In this document: positions 22,591 through 31,171 of the stretch, one piece after another | Numbering within the stretch: the first letter of the stretch is position 1 | Layout of the letters: every line of letters starts with the position of its first letter | Source: Mucilaginibacter sp. | Lineage (GTDB): Bacteria > Bacteroidota > Bacteroidia > Sphingobacteriales > Sphingobacteriaceae | Reading direction: 5' to 3' | Assembly: GCF_028288225.1 (NCBI RefSeq) | Contig: NZ_JAQBOC010000042.1 | Coordinates: 1 to 46,284 of the forward strand | Length of the DNA: 46,284 nt | The notes under the pieces: model-generated | Database searches by the model: none | What the model saw: only the letters and a program-made list of their open reading frames with translations | What the model was told of the DNA's origin: nothing | Position numbers and translations under genes: made by a program

Positions 22591-23209
22591 GAGCAAGCTA
22601 TCTACAATGCCCAGTTTCGCGCCTTTGTTGGATCAAGTTGAGGTTATTGATAATTATGTTATTTCTAATCCTACGCTATGTGTAGAAACCTGTAAATCAT
22701 TAATTGAAGGAATTTGTAAAACTATATTAAGCAATAAAAACATCTCTTACTCAAATGATGCAGTATTTAATAGTCTCGTCAAACAAACGATTGATGCTAT
22801 TTTAAACCCGGAGGAGTCATTTCGAAATGATTTAGTCGAATTAGGCAGAAGAATAGCAAGTGTCTCTCAAAAATTAGGGGAAATTAGAAATAACACCGGT
22901 TTTGTTTCACATGGAATGGATGTATTAAATCCTAGATTAACGGAAACAATTTCTTATTTTTCTTATAAAATAACAGATACAATCGGCGGGTTCATTTTGA
23001 ACTGTTATATTAATAATCGAATTAGCAACGCGGATAACAGAATACATTATGATGACAACCAGAACTTTAATGAATATTTTGACGAAATAAACCCCATGTC
23101 AATCGGGCCGATAACTCTTTCTGCCAGTAAAATTTTATTTCAAGAAGATTATCAAGCATATAAAGAAGCTCAATTTGATTATTTAAGTACGTTAGACGAC
23201 GACGAATAA
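22577..23209 (+). CDS. Abi_C-like (HEPN-related) protein in the restriction operon
   Basis: A 210-residue protein whose start overlaps the hsdS end by 14 bp (a second Met at 22607 is possible). The central part resembles the abortive-infection C-terminal domain: CVETCKSLIEGICKTIL, LVKQTIDAILN, and GEIRNNTGFVSHGMD, where R104-N105 and H112 correspond to the RNxxGxxHG signature of that family. Here the Arg-to-His gap is seven residues, longer than the usual x4-6 of RNase HEPNs, so catalysis is uncertain. The C-terminal 90 residues (NADNRIHYDDNQNFNEYFDE...) are unrecognised. It is AT-rich like the TRD region. It is probably a further anti-phage component or a regulator of the system. Confidence 0.7.
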   Translation: MDWIRSKLSTMPSFAPLLDQVEVIDNYVISNPTLCVETCKSLIEGICKTILSNKNISYSNDAVFNSLVKQTIDAILNPEESFRNDLVELGRRIASVSQKLGEIRNNTGFVSHGMDVLNPRLTETISYFSYKITDTIGGFILNCYINNRISNADNRIHYDDNQNFNEYFDEINPMSIGPITLSASKILFQEDYQAYKEAQFDYLSTLDDDE

Positions 23210-23254
23210 ATTATCATAGCTATTTGTTAATATTAGAGTAAATTGCCTTTTTAA

Positions 23255-26200
23255 ATGAACCCTATCTCCGAAAACGATATTGAATTAATTGCTATCGCGT
23301 ACCTACAAGGGTTGGGGTATCAATATCTCAATGGCGTAGATATCGGGCCGGATGGGAGTTCACCCGAAAGGCAATATAATGAGGTTGTTTTGGTTGAGCG
23401 GTTAAGGAGTGCCATTGACCGGCTTAACCCCGGCATCGCACATGAAGCGAAGGAAGATGCTTTGAAAAAGGTATTGCGTACCGATAGCCCAACTGCATTG
23501 ATCAATAATGAAACTTTCCACCGGTACCTTACCGAGGGCATTGCTGTAGAAATGCGCGTAAACAGTGGCATTCGCGGCGAAATAGTGTACATTGCTGATT
23601 TTGAGAATTACGAACGCAACGAGTTTTTAGCCGTAAACCAGTTTTCCATAGTTGAAAACAACCAGCACAAAAGGCCGGATATAATTCTGTTTATCAATGG
23701 CCTGCCGCTTGTGGTTATCGAATTAAAAAACGCAACGGATGAAAACGCGACTATCAAATCGGCGTATAACCAGGTGCAAACCTATAAGCAGGCTATCCCG
23801 TCGTTATTTACTTATAATGAGCTGTTAATAGTTAGCGATGGCTGGGATGCCAAATGTGGCACCATCACCAGTGATTGGGGGAGATTCTTGAGCTGGAAAA
23901 CCAAAGATGGCCGAACAACCGCGGATACGCTTACCCCGCAAATGGAGGTGATGTTTAACGGCATGTTAAACAAACAAACCCTGCTCGATCTGCTAAGCCA
24001 CTTTATCGTATTTGAAAAGAGTAAAGACAAAACCTTAAAAAAAGTTGCCGCCTATCATCAGTATTATGCAGTTAATAAAGCAGTAATAACAACAGTAGCA
24101 GCAGCAAAAGATACCGGCGACAGGCGTGCAGGCGTAGTATGGCACACACAGGGCAGCGGTAAAAGCTTAAGCATGGTTTTTTATACCGGTAAAATGGTAT
24201 TGGCTTTGGACAACCCTACCATTGTTGTGCTTACCGACCGCAATGATCTGGACGATCAGCTTTATGAAACCTTCAGTAATTGCCAGCAGCTGTTGAGGCA
24301 AGAACCTAAGCAAGCATCGGACAGGAAAAATCTACAAACGCTGTTAAGCGTTGCTTCCGGCGGCATTGTGTTTACTACTATTCAAAAATTTACCCCTGTT
24401 GAAAATGATGATATTGTTGAACCGAATGTATTTAGAGAACCGGAAGTAAAATACATTGGTGCAAATGCAAAAGCTTTAAGTCTTCGTAAAAACATTGTAG
24501 TAGTTGCCGATGAGGCACACCGGAGTCAATATGATTTCTTGGATGGCTTCGCCAAATATATGCGGGATGCATTGCCCCATGCATCATTTATTGGTTTTAC
24601 CGGAACCCCTATAGAAAGCAGCGACCGCAATACACAGGCTGTTTTTGGAAACTACGTTGATATTTATGATATTCAGCAAGCGGTAATTGACAGGGCTACC
24701 GTGCCCATATTTTATGAAAGCCGGTTGGCCAAAGTTCAGTTTAGCGAAAATGAGAAGATCCATCTTGACGACCGCTTTGAAGAATTAACCGAAAGCGAAG
24801 AGTTAACAAACAGGCAGCAGCTACGCGCCAAATGGACAAGGCTGGAAGCAATAGTTGGCAACCTCAACCGGATAAATAAAATAGCAGAAGATTTGGTTTA
24901 CCACTTTGAGCAACGAAGTTCGGTATTGGATGGTAAGGCAATGATAGTTTGCATGAGTCGCAGGATCTGCGTTGAAATGTATGATGCGATCATTAAGCTA
25001 CGGCCCGGCTGGCATGATGAGGAAGACGATAAAGGTGCTATAAAAGTTGTAATGACCGGCTCATCAAGCGATGAACTGAATTTACAGCCGCATATCCGTA
25101 ATAAAACAAGAAGAAAAGCAATTGGGGAAAGGCTTAAAAACCCAACTAATAATCTAAAACTGGTGATCGTCCGCGACATGTGGCTTACTGGTTTTGACGC
25201 GCCGTGTTTACATACCTTGTATGTTGACAAGCCAATGCGTGGTCACAGCTTAATGCAGGCCATTGCACGGGTGAACCGGGTATTTACAGAAGGTAAAGAA
25301 GGTGGATTGGTAGTTGATTATTTAGGTATAGCGCAGGAATTAAAACATGCCTTAGCTATTTATACCGAAAGCGGCGGCGAAGGCAAGCCAACCTTAGACC
25401 AGGAACTTGCCGTTGCAAAAATGCTGGAACTATATGAGGCCATAGAATACCAGCTACGCCATTTCGATTGGCAAAAGTTTTTCGGGCTTTCTCCTGAAGA
25501 AAAGCTTAGATATATTCCTGTAATTGTTGATTATATCTTTAGTCAGGAAAACGGAGAACAATCATTTGTCGAAAACACAAAGAACCTGTTAAAAGCTTTC
25601 GCTATATCAGTCCCACACGAAAAGGCAATTTTAATCAGGGATAATGTTGCCTTATTCCAGGCAATAAAAGCCCGATTGGTTAAAATATCCGACAATAATG
25701 AAGGCGGAAAAAGCGATGATGAAATAGAAACAGCTATTAAACAAATCATTTCAGAAGCGATAACTGCTGACAAGGTAATAGATGTTTTTGATGCGGCAGG
25801 TTTAAAGAAGCCAAACATTGAGATTCTTGATGACCGCTTTTTGCAGGAGTTAAAAGATCTTCCGCAAAAGAACCTGGCTGTTGAACTTTTGAAAAAGCTG
25901 TTGAAAGACGAAATCAAAAAGCGCACAAAGATCAATCTGGTCGAAAGTAAAAAGTTCTCTGAAATGCTGGAGGACGCTATCAAACGTTACCATAACGGCA
26001 TGATAGATACCGTGGAGTTTTTGGAAAAAGTGTTAATCCCATTTGCAAACCAGATTAAGGAGTCAGACAGGAAAGGTGAGAAGCTTGGACTTGATTATCG
26101 TGAATATGCTTTTTATACCGCGCTGGAAGTTAATAACAGCGCCGTTTCCATATTAGGAGATGAAACACTAAAACACATTGCGCAAGAATTACTTAGCACT

Positions 26201-26383
26201 GTAAGAAACAGTACTACTATCGATTGGGCAATTAAAGAAAGTGTGCAATCTGCGTTAAGGCGAAATGTCCGTCGTATTCTTCGACTTCATGGATACCCGC
26301 CTGATTTACAGGAAAAGGCTGTACAAACCATATTGACACAGGCGAAAATGCTGGCCGAGGATATTACAAACCCTGAAAAATAG
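23255..26383 (+). CDS. hsdR: Type I restriction endonuclease subunit HsdR
   Basis: A 1042-residue motor/nuclease subunit. The PD-(D/E)xK nuclease is intact: Asp142 in RPDIILF and Glu156-x-Lys158 in VVIELKNAT. The SF2 translocase has Walker A QGSGKS (299-304), DEAH (419-422), GFTGTP and the motif VI-like [24 protein letters not shown]. The C-terminal helical domain (about 870-1042) should bind the HsdM/HsdS core. No frameshift or lost residue was seen, so the restriction arm looks active. A 45-bp spacer follows the Abi_C-like gene; it is the last gene of the operon. Confidence 0.96.
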   Translation: MNPISENDIELIAIAYLQGLGYQYLNGVDIGPDGSSPERQYNEVVLVERLRSAIDRLNPGIAHEAKEDALKKVLRTDSPTALINNETFHRYLTEGIAVEMRVNSGIRGEIVYIADFENYERNEFLAVNQFSIVENNQHKRPDIILFINGLPLVVIELKNATDENATIKSAYNQVQTYKQAIPSLFTYNELLIVSDGWDAKCGTITSDWGRFLSWKTKDGRTTADTLTPQMEVMFNGMLNKQTLLDLLSHFIVFEKSKDKTLKKVAAYHQYYAVNKAVITTVAAAKDTGDRRAGVVWHTQGSGKSLSMVFYTGKMVLALDNPTIVVLTDRNDLDDQLYETFSNCQQLLRQEPKQASDRKNLQTLLSVASGGIVFTTIQKFTPVENDDIVEPNVFREPEVKYIGANAKALSLRKNIVVVADEAHRSQYDFLDGFAKYMRDALPHASFIGFTGTPIESSDRNTQAVFGNYVDIYDIQQAVIDRATVPIFYESRLAKVQFSENEKIHLDDRFEELTESEELTNRQQLRAKWTRLEAIVGNLNRINKIAEDLVYHFEQRSSVLDGKAMIVCMSRRICVEMYDAIIKLRPGWHDEEDDKGAIKVVMTGSSSDELNLQPHIRNKTRRKAIGERLKNPTNNLKLVIVRDMWLTGFDAPCLHTLYVDKPMRGHSLMQAIARVNRVFTEGKEGGLVVDYLGIAQELKHALAIYTESGGEGKPTLDQELAVAKMLELYEAIEYQLRHFDWQKFFGLSPEEKLRYIPVIVDYIFSQENGEQSFVENTKNLLKAFAISVPHEKAILIRDNVALFQAIKARLVKISDNNEGGKSDDEIETAIKQIISEAITADKVIDVFDAAGLKKPNIEILDDRFLQELKDLPQKNLAVELLKKLLKDEIKKRTKINLVESKKFSEMLEDAIKRYHNGMIDTVEFLEKVLIPFANQIKESDRKGEKLGLDYREYAFYTALEVNNSAVSILGDETLKHIAQELLSTVRNSTTIDWAIKESVQSALRRNVRRILRLHGYPPDLQEKAVQTILTQAKMLAEDITNPEK

Positions 26384-26399
26384 TTTTCTTTTTTTTAAA

Positions 26400-26500
26400 T
26401 TTCGCGTTAGGGATGGCAGTGGATACCGGCCCTGAGCCTAAGGCCTGCAGGCGTATGAACGTACAGCGCGCCCCCCGTTTCTACCAACGGGGAAACGCCC
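26400..26500. other. Structured intergenic segment, possible small RNA or terminator region
   Basis: It contains AGGGATGG, GATACCGGCCC, GTATGAACGTACAGCGCG and a hairpin CCCCGTT (26473-26479), TCTACC, AACGGGG (26486-26492). I recall similar segments between genes of other Bacteroidota, which would suggest a conserved repeat or RNA, but this is memory only. No ORF here is credible. Confidence 0.4.
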
Positions 26501-26514
26501 AAATCCCCTTCCAA

Positions 26515-26560
26515 AACCTACTCAACCCACTCAACCCAATCCACCCCAATCATCCAAAAG
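26515..26560. repeat. Word repeat, single arm (CTCAACCCA)
   Basis: ACCTACTCAACCCACTCAAC and CCAATCCACCCCAATCATCC are tandem variants of a 9-10-nt word, the complement of the GGTTGATTG words at 12590 and 41338. Confidence 0.5.
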
Positions 26561-26601
26561 AACTAATTCAAAAAAATATAACAACATATTCTCACAAACT
26601 G

Positions 26602-26609
26602 TATCTTTG
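26602..26609 (+). promoter_or_regulatory. -7 element of carB
   Basis: TATCTTTG fits TAnnTTTG and is followed by a leader of about 100 nt before the carB start, containing partly complementary GGAATGC and GCATTTC segments that could fold. Confidence 0.5.
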
Positions 26610-26714
26610 CACCCCGACAAGAAGATACCCGAATTGCGGAATGCAGCACCATCAATTTCGGAAGTTTTAAGTTGGCATTTCGCACCAGGCATTTCTTCGG
26701 ATACAAAAAAGCCC

Positions 26715-29531
26715 ATGCCCAAAGACACCTCCATAAAATCCGTTTTAATTATTGGTTCAGGTCCTATTATTATAGGCCAGGCCTGCGAGTTTGATTACGC
26801 TGGTTCGCAAGCCGCCCTCTCCTTAAAAGAAGAAGGGATCTCCGTATCCATCATTAACAGCAACCCTGCTACTATAATGACGGATAAGGTTATTGCCGAC
26901 CATGTTTACCTGTTGCCTTTAACCAGCGATAGCATTGAAAAGATCCTGAAAGAGCAAAAAATTGACGCCGTACTGCCAACAATGGGCGGCCAAACAGCGC
27001 TTAACCTTTGTATTGAGGTTGCTGAACGCGGCATCTGGGAAAAATACGGTGTAAAGATTGTAGGTGTTGATTTAGCTGCAATTGAAAAAACTGAAAATCG
27101 TGAGGCTTTCCGCCAGCTGATGGTTGACATTGGTGTAGGCGTGGCTACCTCAAAAATTGCCAACTCGTTTTTAGAAGGAAAAGAAGCCGCGCAGGAAATT
27201 GGTTTCCCGCTGGTTATTCGCCCAAGCTATACTTTGGGTGGTAAAGGCGCCGGCTTTGTACATAAAAAAGAAGATTTTGATGCGGCTTTAAGTCGTGGTT
27301 TGCAGGCGTCGCCAACACATGAGGTTTTGGTTGAGCAGGCAGTTTTGGGCTGGAAAGAATATGAGCTGGAACTGCTGCGCGACAGTAACGATAACGTGAT
27401 CATCATCTGCTCTATCGAGAATTTCGACCCGATGGGCATCCATACCGGCGACTCAATAACCGTTGCCCCTGCAATGACGCTGAGCGACCGCTGCTACCAG
27501 GATATGCGCAACCAGGCTATCCGCATGATGCGTGCCATTGGTAATTTTGCCGGCGGCTGTAACGTACAGTTCTCGGTAAACCCGGCTGATGAGGCTATCA
27601 TCGCCATTGAAATTAATCCGCGGGTATCGCGCTCATCCGCACTTGCATCAAAAGCTACGGGTTACCCCATCGCTAAAATAGCTGCAAAGCTGGCCATAGG
27701 TTACAACCTCGACGAAATAGAAAACCAGATCACCAAAACAACTTCGGCTTATTTTGAGCCCTCGCTTGATTATGTGATCGTAAAGATCCCCCGCTGGAAC
27801 TTTGATAAATTTAAAGGCGCTAACCGCGAGCTTGGCCTGCAGATGAAATCTGTTGGTGAGGTAATGGGAATAGGCCGCAGCTTTATTGAGGCGCTGCAAA
27901 AGGCTTGTCAGAGTTTGGAGATCGGCCGTGCCGGTCTTGGAGCTGATGGCAGGCAGAGCCGCAACCTGGAAGAAATTATGCACAGCCTGGAGCATCCGAG
28001 CTGGGACAGGTTATTCCATATTTATGACGCCCTGAGTTTGGGTGTACCGATTGAATCAGTTAGAAAGGCTACTAAAATTGACCGCTGGTTTTTAAACCAG
28101 ATTGCGGATGTAGTAAATTTAGAGAACGAGCTTCGCCGTTATTCACTCAATAATATTCCTGAAGAGTTTTTCTTCACTCTTAAACAAAAAGGATTTTCAG
28201 ATACGCAGATAGCTTACATATTAGGCAATGTTACTGAAGAGGATGTTTACCAGCGCAGACAAGTATTAAACATCCGCCGCGTTTATAAAATGGTGGATAC
28301 CTGCGCGGCCGAGTTCCCCGCAAAAACGCCTTACTACTACTCAACCTACGAGGGTGAGAACGAATCCATCGCATCTGATAAGAAAAAAATAATTGTATTA
28401 GGCTCGGGCCCTAACCGCATCGGGCAGGGTATTGAGTTTGATTACAGCTGCGTGCATGGCTTGCTTGCCGCAAAAGAATCAGGCTTTGAGGCCATCATGA
28501 TCAACTGCAATCCTGAAACTGTATCTACCGACTTTAATATGGCGGATAAGCTATACTTTGAGCCGGTTTACTGGGAGCATGTAAGAGAGATCATCGAGCT
28601 TGAAAAACCTTATGGGGTGATTGTTCAGCTTGGCGGGCAAACGGCATTAAAAATGGCCGAGAAAATGCACGAGCATGGCATCAGGATCATAGGCACATCA
28701 TTTAATGATATGGATATTGCCGAAGACCGCGGCCGCTTCTCTGATCTTTTGAAGGAGCTTGACATCCCTTATCCAAGATACGGGGTAGCTGAAAGCGCCG
28801 AAGAAGCCATTGAAGTAGCGCACCAGGTAGGTTACCCGGTACTGGTTCGCCCAAGCTATGTATTAGGCGGACAGGGGATGAGCATCGTTATTAACGACGA
28901 GGACCTTGAAAAGGCGGTGGTTAGCCTGTTAAAGAACCTGCCCGGTAACCGCGTACTGATAGATCATTTCCTTGATCGTGCTGCCGAGGCCGAATCAGAC
29001 TCGATAAGTGATGGCGATGAGGTGCACATTGTAGGCATTATGGAACATATTGAACCTGCCGGGATCCACTCAGGCGACTCATTTGCCGTGCTGCCACCGT
29101 TCGACCTGTCGGACAATGTGATAGCCCAGATAGAAGAATATACTATTAAAATAGCAAACGCCCTTAATGTGATAGGCTTGCTTAACATACAGTTTGCCGT
29201 TAAAAACGATAAAGTGTATGTGATAGAAGCCAACCCGCGCGCATCGCGTACAGTTCCGTTTATTGCAAAGGCCTATGATGTGCCTTACATAAACATTGCG
29301 GCTAAAGTGATGCTGGGTGTAAATAAATTAAAAGATTTTACCATTGAACGTAAATTATGGGGTTATGCCATAAAAGAACCCGTGTTCTCGTTCGATAAAT
29401 TTCCGGAAGTAAATAAGGAGCTTGGCCCTGAAATGAAATCAACCGGCGAAGCTATCCGTTTTATACCAAACCTGCAGGACCCCTACTTCAGACATTTGTA
29501 TAAAGAAAAATCAATGTACTTAAGCAGGTAG
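26715..29531 (+). CDS. carB: Carbamoyl-phosphate synthase large subunit CarB
   Basis: A 938-residue protein with two tandem ATP-grasp halves, each opening with the SGP motif (VLIIGSGPIIIGQACEFDY; IVLGSGPNRIGQGIEFDYS) and containing RPSYTLGGKGAGF / RPSYVLGGQGMSI and EINPRVSRSSALASKATGYP / EANPRASRTVPFIAKAYDVP. It makes carbamoyl phosphate for arginine and pyrimidine synthesis with the glutaminase CarA, which is not in the window. I place the start at 26715 (MPKDTSIKSVLIIG); the open frame from 26607 begins in the promoter. The protein ends right after the second half, without the ~135-residue MGS allosteric domain of E. coli CarB. I recall this short form from other Bacteroidota, so it is not a truncation. 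Confidence 0.96.
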   Translation: MPKDTSIKSVLIIGSGPIIIGQACEFDYAGSQAALSLKEEGISVSIINSNPATIMTDKVIADHVYLLPLTSDSIEKILKEQKIDAVLPTMGGQTALNLCIEVAERGIWEKYGVKIVGVDLAAIEKTENREAFRQLMVDIGVGVATSKIANSFLEGKEAAQEIGFPLVIRPSYTLGGKGAGFVHKKEDFDAALSRGLQASPTHEVLVEQAVLGWKEYELELLRDSNDNVIIICSIENFDPMGIHTGDSITVAPAMTLSDRCYQDMRNQAIRMMRAIGNFAGGCNVQFSVNPADEAIIAIEINPRVSRSSALASKATGYPIAKIAAKLAIGYNLDEIENQITKTTSAYFEPSLDYVIVKIPRWNFDKFKGANRELGLQMKSVGEVMGIGRSFIEALQKACQSLEIGRAGLGADGRQSRNLEEIMHSLEHPSWDRLFHIYDALSLGVPIESVRKATKIDRWFLNQIADVVNLENELRRYSLNNIPEEFFFTLKQKGFSDTQIAYILGNVTEEDVYQRRQVLNIRRVYKMVDTCAAEFPAKTPYYYSTYEGENESIASDKKKIIVLGSGPNRIGQGIEFDYSCVHGLLAAKESGFEAIMINCNPETVSTDFNMADKLYFEPVYWEHVREIIELEKPYGVIVQLGGQTALKMAEKMHEHGIRIIGTSFNDMDIAEDRGRFSDLLKELDIPYPRYGVAESAEEAIEVAHQVGYPVLVRPSYVLGGQGMSIVINDEDLEKAVVSLLKNLPGNRVLIDHFLDRAAEAESDSISDGDEVHIVGIMEHIEPAGIHSGDSFAVLPPFDLSDNVIAQIEEYTIKIANALNVIGLLNIQFAVKNDKVYVIEANPRASRTVPFIAKAYDVPYINIAAKVMLGVNKLKDFTIERKLWGYAIKEPVFSFDKFPEVNKELGPEMKSTGEAIRFIPNLQDPYFRHLYKEKSMYLSR

Positions 29532-29613
29532 CAGGATCTCCGGCTATTCAGTTAAAGTTTACCGGCGTTATTTTGACGCCTGTAAGCTATGGTTTCACTT
29601 TAGTGAATTAGTT

Positions 29614-30309
29614 TTGAAAGTTAACGTAAAAAATAATAACCCGGCCTTCAATTTAAATAATGTTGATCCGGAAGATATGGATGATGTGCTGAGGAAGATC
29701 CAGAATTCATTTGATATCAAACTTGCTAATGAGGACCTGAGAGAGGTTAAAACGTTTGGCAGCCTTTGCGATACCATTGTTGAAAAGGTAAAGCATAAAA
29801 ACGGCGATGCCTGTACTACGCAGAAGGCGTTTTACAAGCTCAGGAATGCTATTAATGCAACTGTTTCCGCCGATAAGGAGCTGATAAAGCCGCAAACCCG
29901 CCTGTCGGATATTTTCCCCAGGGATACCCGTTTACAGGTTATTGCAGAGATTGAAAAAGAAATGGGCTTTAAAATGAACCTGTTAAAACCCAAAGGATCT
30001 GTCGTTTTTGTATTTTCTTTGATTTTGGGTGTATCAATCATCGGCCTGTTCTTTTACCCGGCAATAAGCAGTGTTGGCTTAATATTATCTGCCACAGGTT
30101 TAATACTTGCGGGCAAATTTGGTAAAGAATTGCCCGTAAAAACATTGGGCGATCTTGCGGAGAAGATTGCCCGGGAACATTCCCGTAACTGCCGCCGCAA
30201 TGCACAAACAGTAAACCGCAATGAAGTTGCCGAAAAGGTAAAAGAGCTTTTTGTACATGATTTGTATTTGGAGCCTTCGGTGCTAACCAGGAATTCGAAG
30301 TTTAATTAA
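29614..30309 (+). CDS. Acyl-carrier-like membrane protein, uncharacterised
   Basis: A 231-residue protein whose only plausible start is TTG at 29614. Residues about 22-60 (DVLRKIQNSFDIKLANEDLREVKTFGSLCDTIVEKV) have the helical rhythm of an acyl carrier protein but lack the DSL phosphopantetheine Ser. Two membrane helices follow (129-147 and 150-168), then VKTLGDLAEKIAREHS, a second ACP-like helix pattern, and a C-terminal helical part that could bind a partner. It may recognise an acyl chain or a synthase, but no function is known to me. It follows carB by 82 bp. Confidence 0.7.
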   Translation: MKVNVKNNNPAFNLNNVDPEDMDDVLRKIQNSFDIKLANEDLREVKTFGSLCDTIVEKVKHKNGDACTTQKAFYKLRNAINATVSADKELIKPQTRLSDIFPRDTRLQVIAEIEKEMGFKMNLLKPKGSVVFVFSLILGVSIIGLFFYPAISSVGLILSATGLILAGKFGKELPVKTLGDLAEKIAREHSRNCRRNAQTVNRNEVAEKVKELFVHDLYLEPSVLTRNSKFN

Positions 30310-30323
30310 GATCAGGAATGGCC

Positions 30324-30337
30324 GGGGGGGGGGGGGG
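30324..30337. repeat. Homopolymer of 14 G
   Basis: Fourteen consecutive G after ATGGCC, 15 bp past a stop codon. It may be a slippage-prone tract or an assembly uncertainty; no gene is controlled in an obvious way. Confidence 0.9.
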
Positions 30338-30360
30338 TGAAACCTTAATACTAAGATAAT

Positions 30361-30445
30361 GTCATGCTGAATTTATTTCAGCACCTCACATGCTAAGTGG
30401 CCAGCATGTAGGCGATCTGTCCTGTGGGTGCCGAAATAGATCGGC
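30361..30445. repeat. Nested palindromic repeat (GTCATGCTGAATTTATTTCAG type)
   Basis: GCTGAATTTATTTCAGCACC faces GGTGCCGAAATAGATCGGCG, with an inner pair ACATGCT/AGCATGT. The GTCATGCTGAATTTATTTCAG motif is, from memory, a widespread Bacteroidota intergenic palindrome. Confidence 0.65.
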
Positions 30446-30459
30446 GTGCTTATCCCCTT

Positions 30460-30921
30460 TTATTCCACCATCAGCCCCTTAACCTCAAAGGTGAGCCTAT
30501 GTTTAGCATCTGTTTTAACGACATGCTGCTTTTTCCCTGTAGCGGTATCGCCGGCAAAGTGCTGCAGATCATCGGCAATAAATTGTTTTGCGGCTATGCC
30601 GTCGGCAATAATATATTTGCCCTTTAAATTTGCCGGGATATTAACACCATAATTTTTAAAGTGTGCCGCTATTACTTTCCCATTGCCGGCATCAATAGTA
30701 AACCAGCCCCCCTTTGGTTTGGTAACGTTTAAAACACGCCCCTTAACAGTTGTGCTGATCCGCGTTTTTTTACCCATAAAAGCTTCCAGCTTTACAGCAT
30801 CCAGCATAGCGCCGGTATCGGGCTTAGTGCCGTAAACCATGCCATGAGGCAGGGGTGTTTGCTTTTGTGCGAATGTGGGTAGGGAAAATAACAGGCCCCA
30901 AATTAATGCTAATGCTTTCAT
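30460..30921 (-). CDS. DUF4920-type secreted protein
   Basis: A 153-residue protein with signal peptide MKALALIWGLLFSLPTFAQ. The mature part reads VKLEAFMGKKTRISTTVKGRVLNVTKPKGGWFTIDAGNGKVIAAHFKNYGVNIPANLKGKYIIADGIA, a pattern I associate with the DUF4920 family of small OB-like periplasmic proteins. There is no catalytic motif, and the function is unknown. It is monocistronic; the 3' end lies by the palindromic repeat at 30361. Confidence 0.75.
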   Translation of the reverse strand: MKALALIWGLLFSLPTFAQKQTPLPHGMVYGTKPDTGAMLDAVKLEAFMGKKTRISTTVKGRVLNVTKPKGGWFTIDAGNGKVIAAHFKNYGVNIPANLKGKYIIADGIAAKQFIADDLQHFAGDTATGKKQHVVKTDAKHRLTFEVKGLMVE

Positions 30922-31171
30922 GATATTTAATATTTAAGGGGATAGCTATACAACAATAAAAGTGAAGGGTGGTTTTTGTGAAACACTGGTTATGTATTGA
31001 AAAATGAATGCCGTGTTGAAACTATTTCACGATAACCGGGAGTTAAACCGCCCTGTTAATATTTGTTAAATTTTTTCCCATTTATAATATGAATCCTATA
31101 ATTGCAGTTCATTAATAAAAACCAGCACAAGCTGCATGAACTAACTTTTACATCCTTATCTTTTTATTTGC

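Noticed and set aside
26715..29531. CarB as a truncated gene
   Set aside because: The missing C-terminal domain is, to my knowledge, usual for Bacteroidota; the two ATP-grasp halves are complete.
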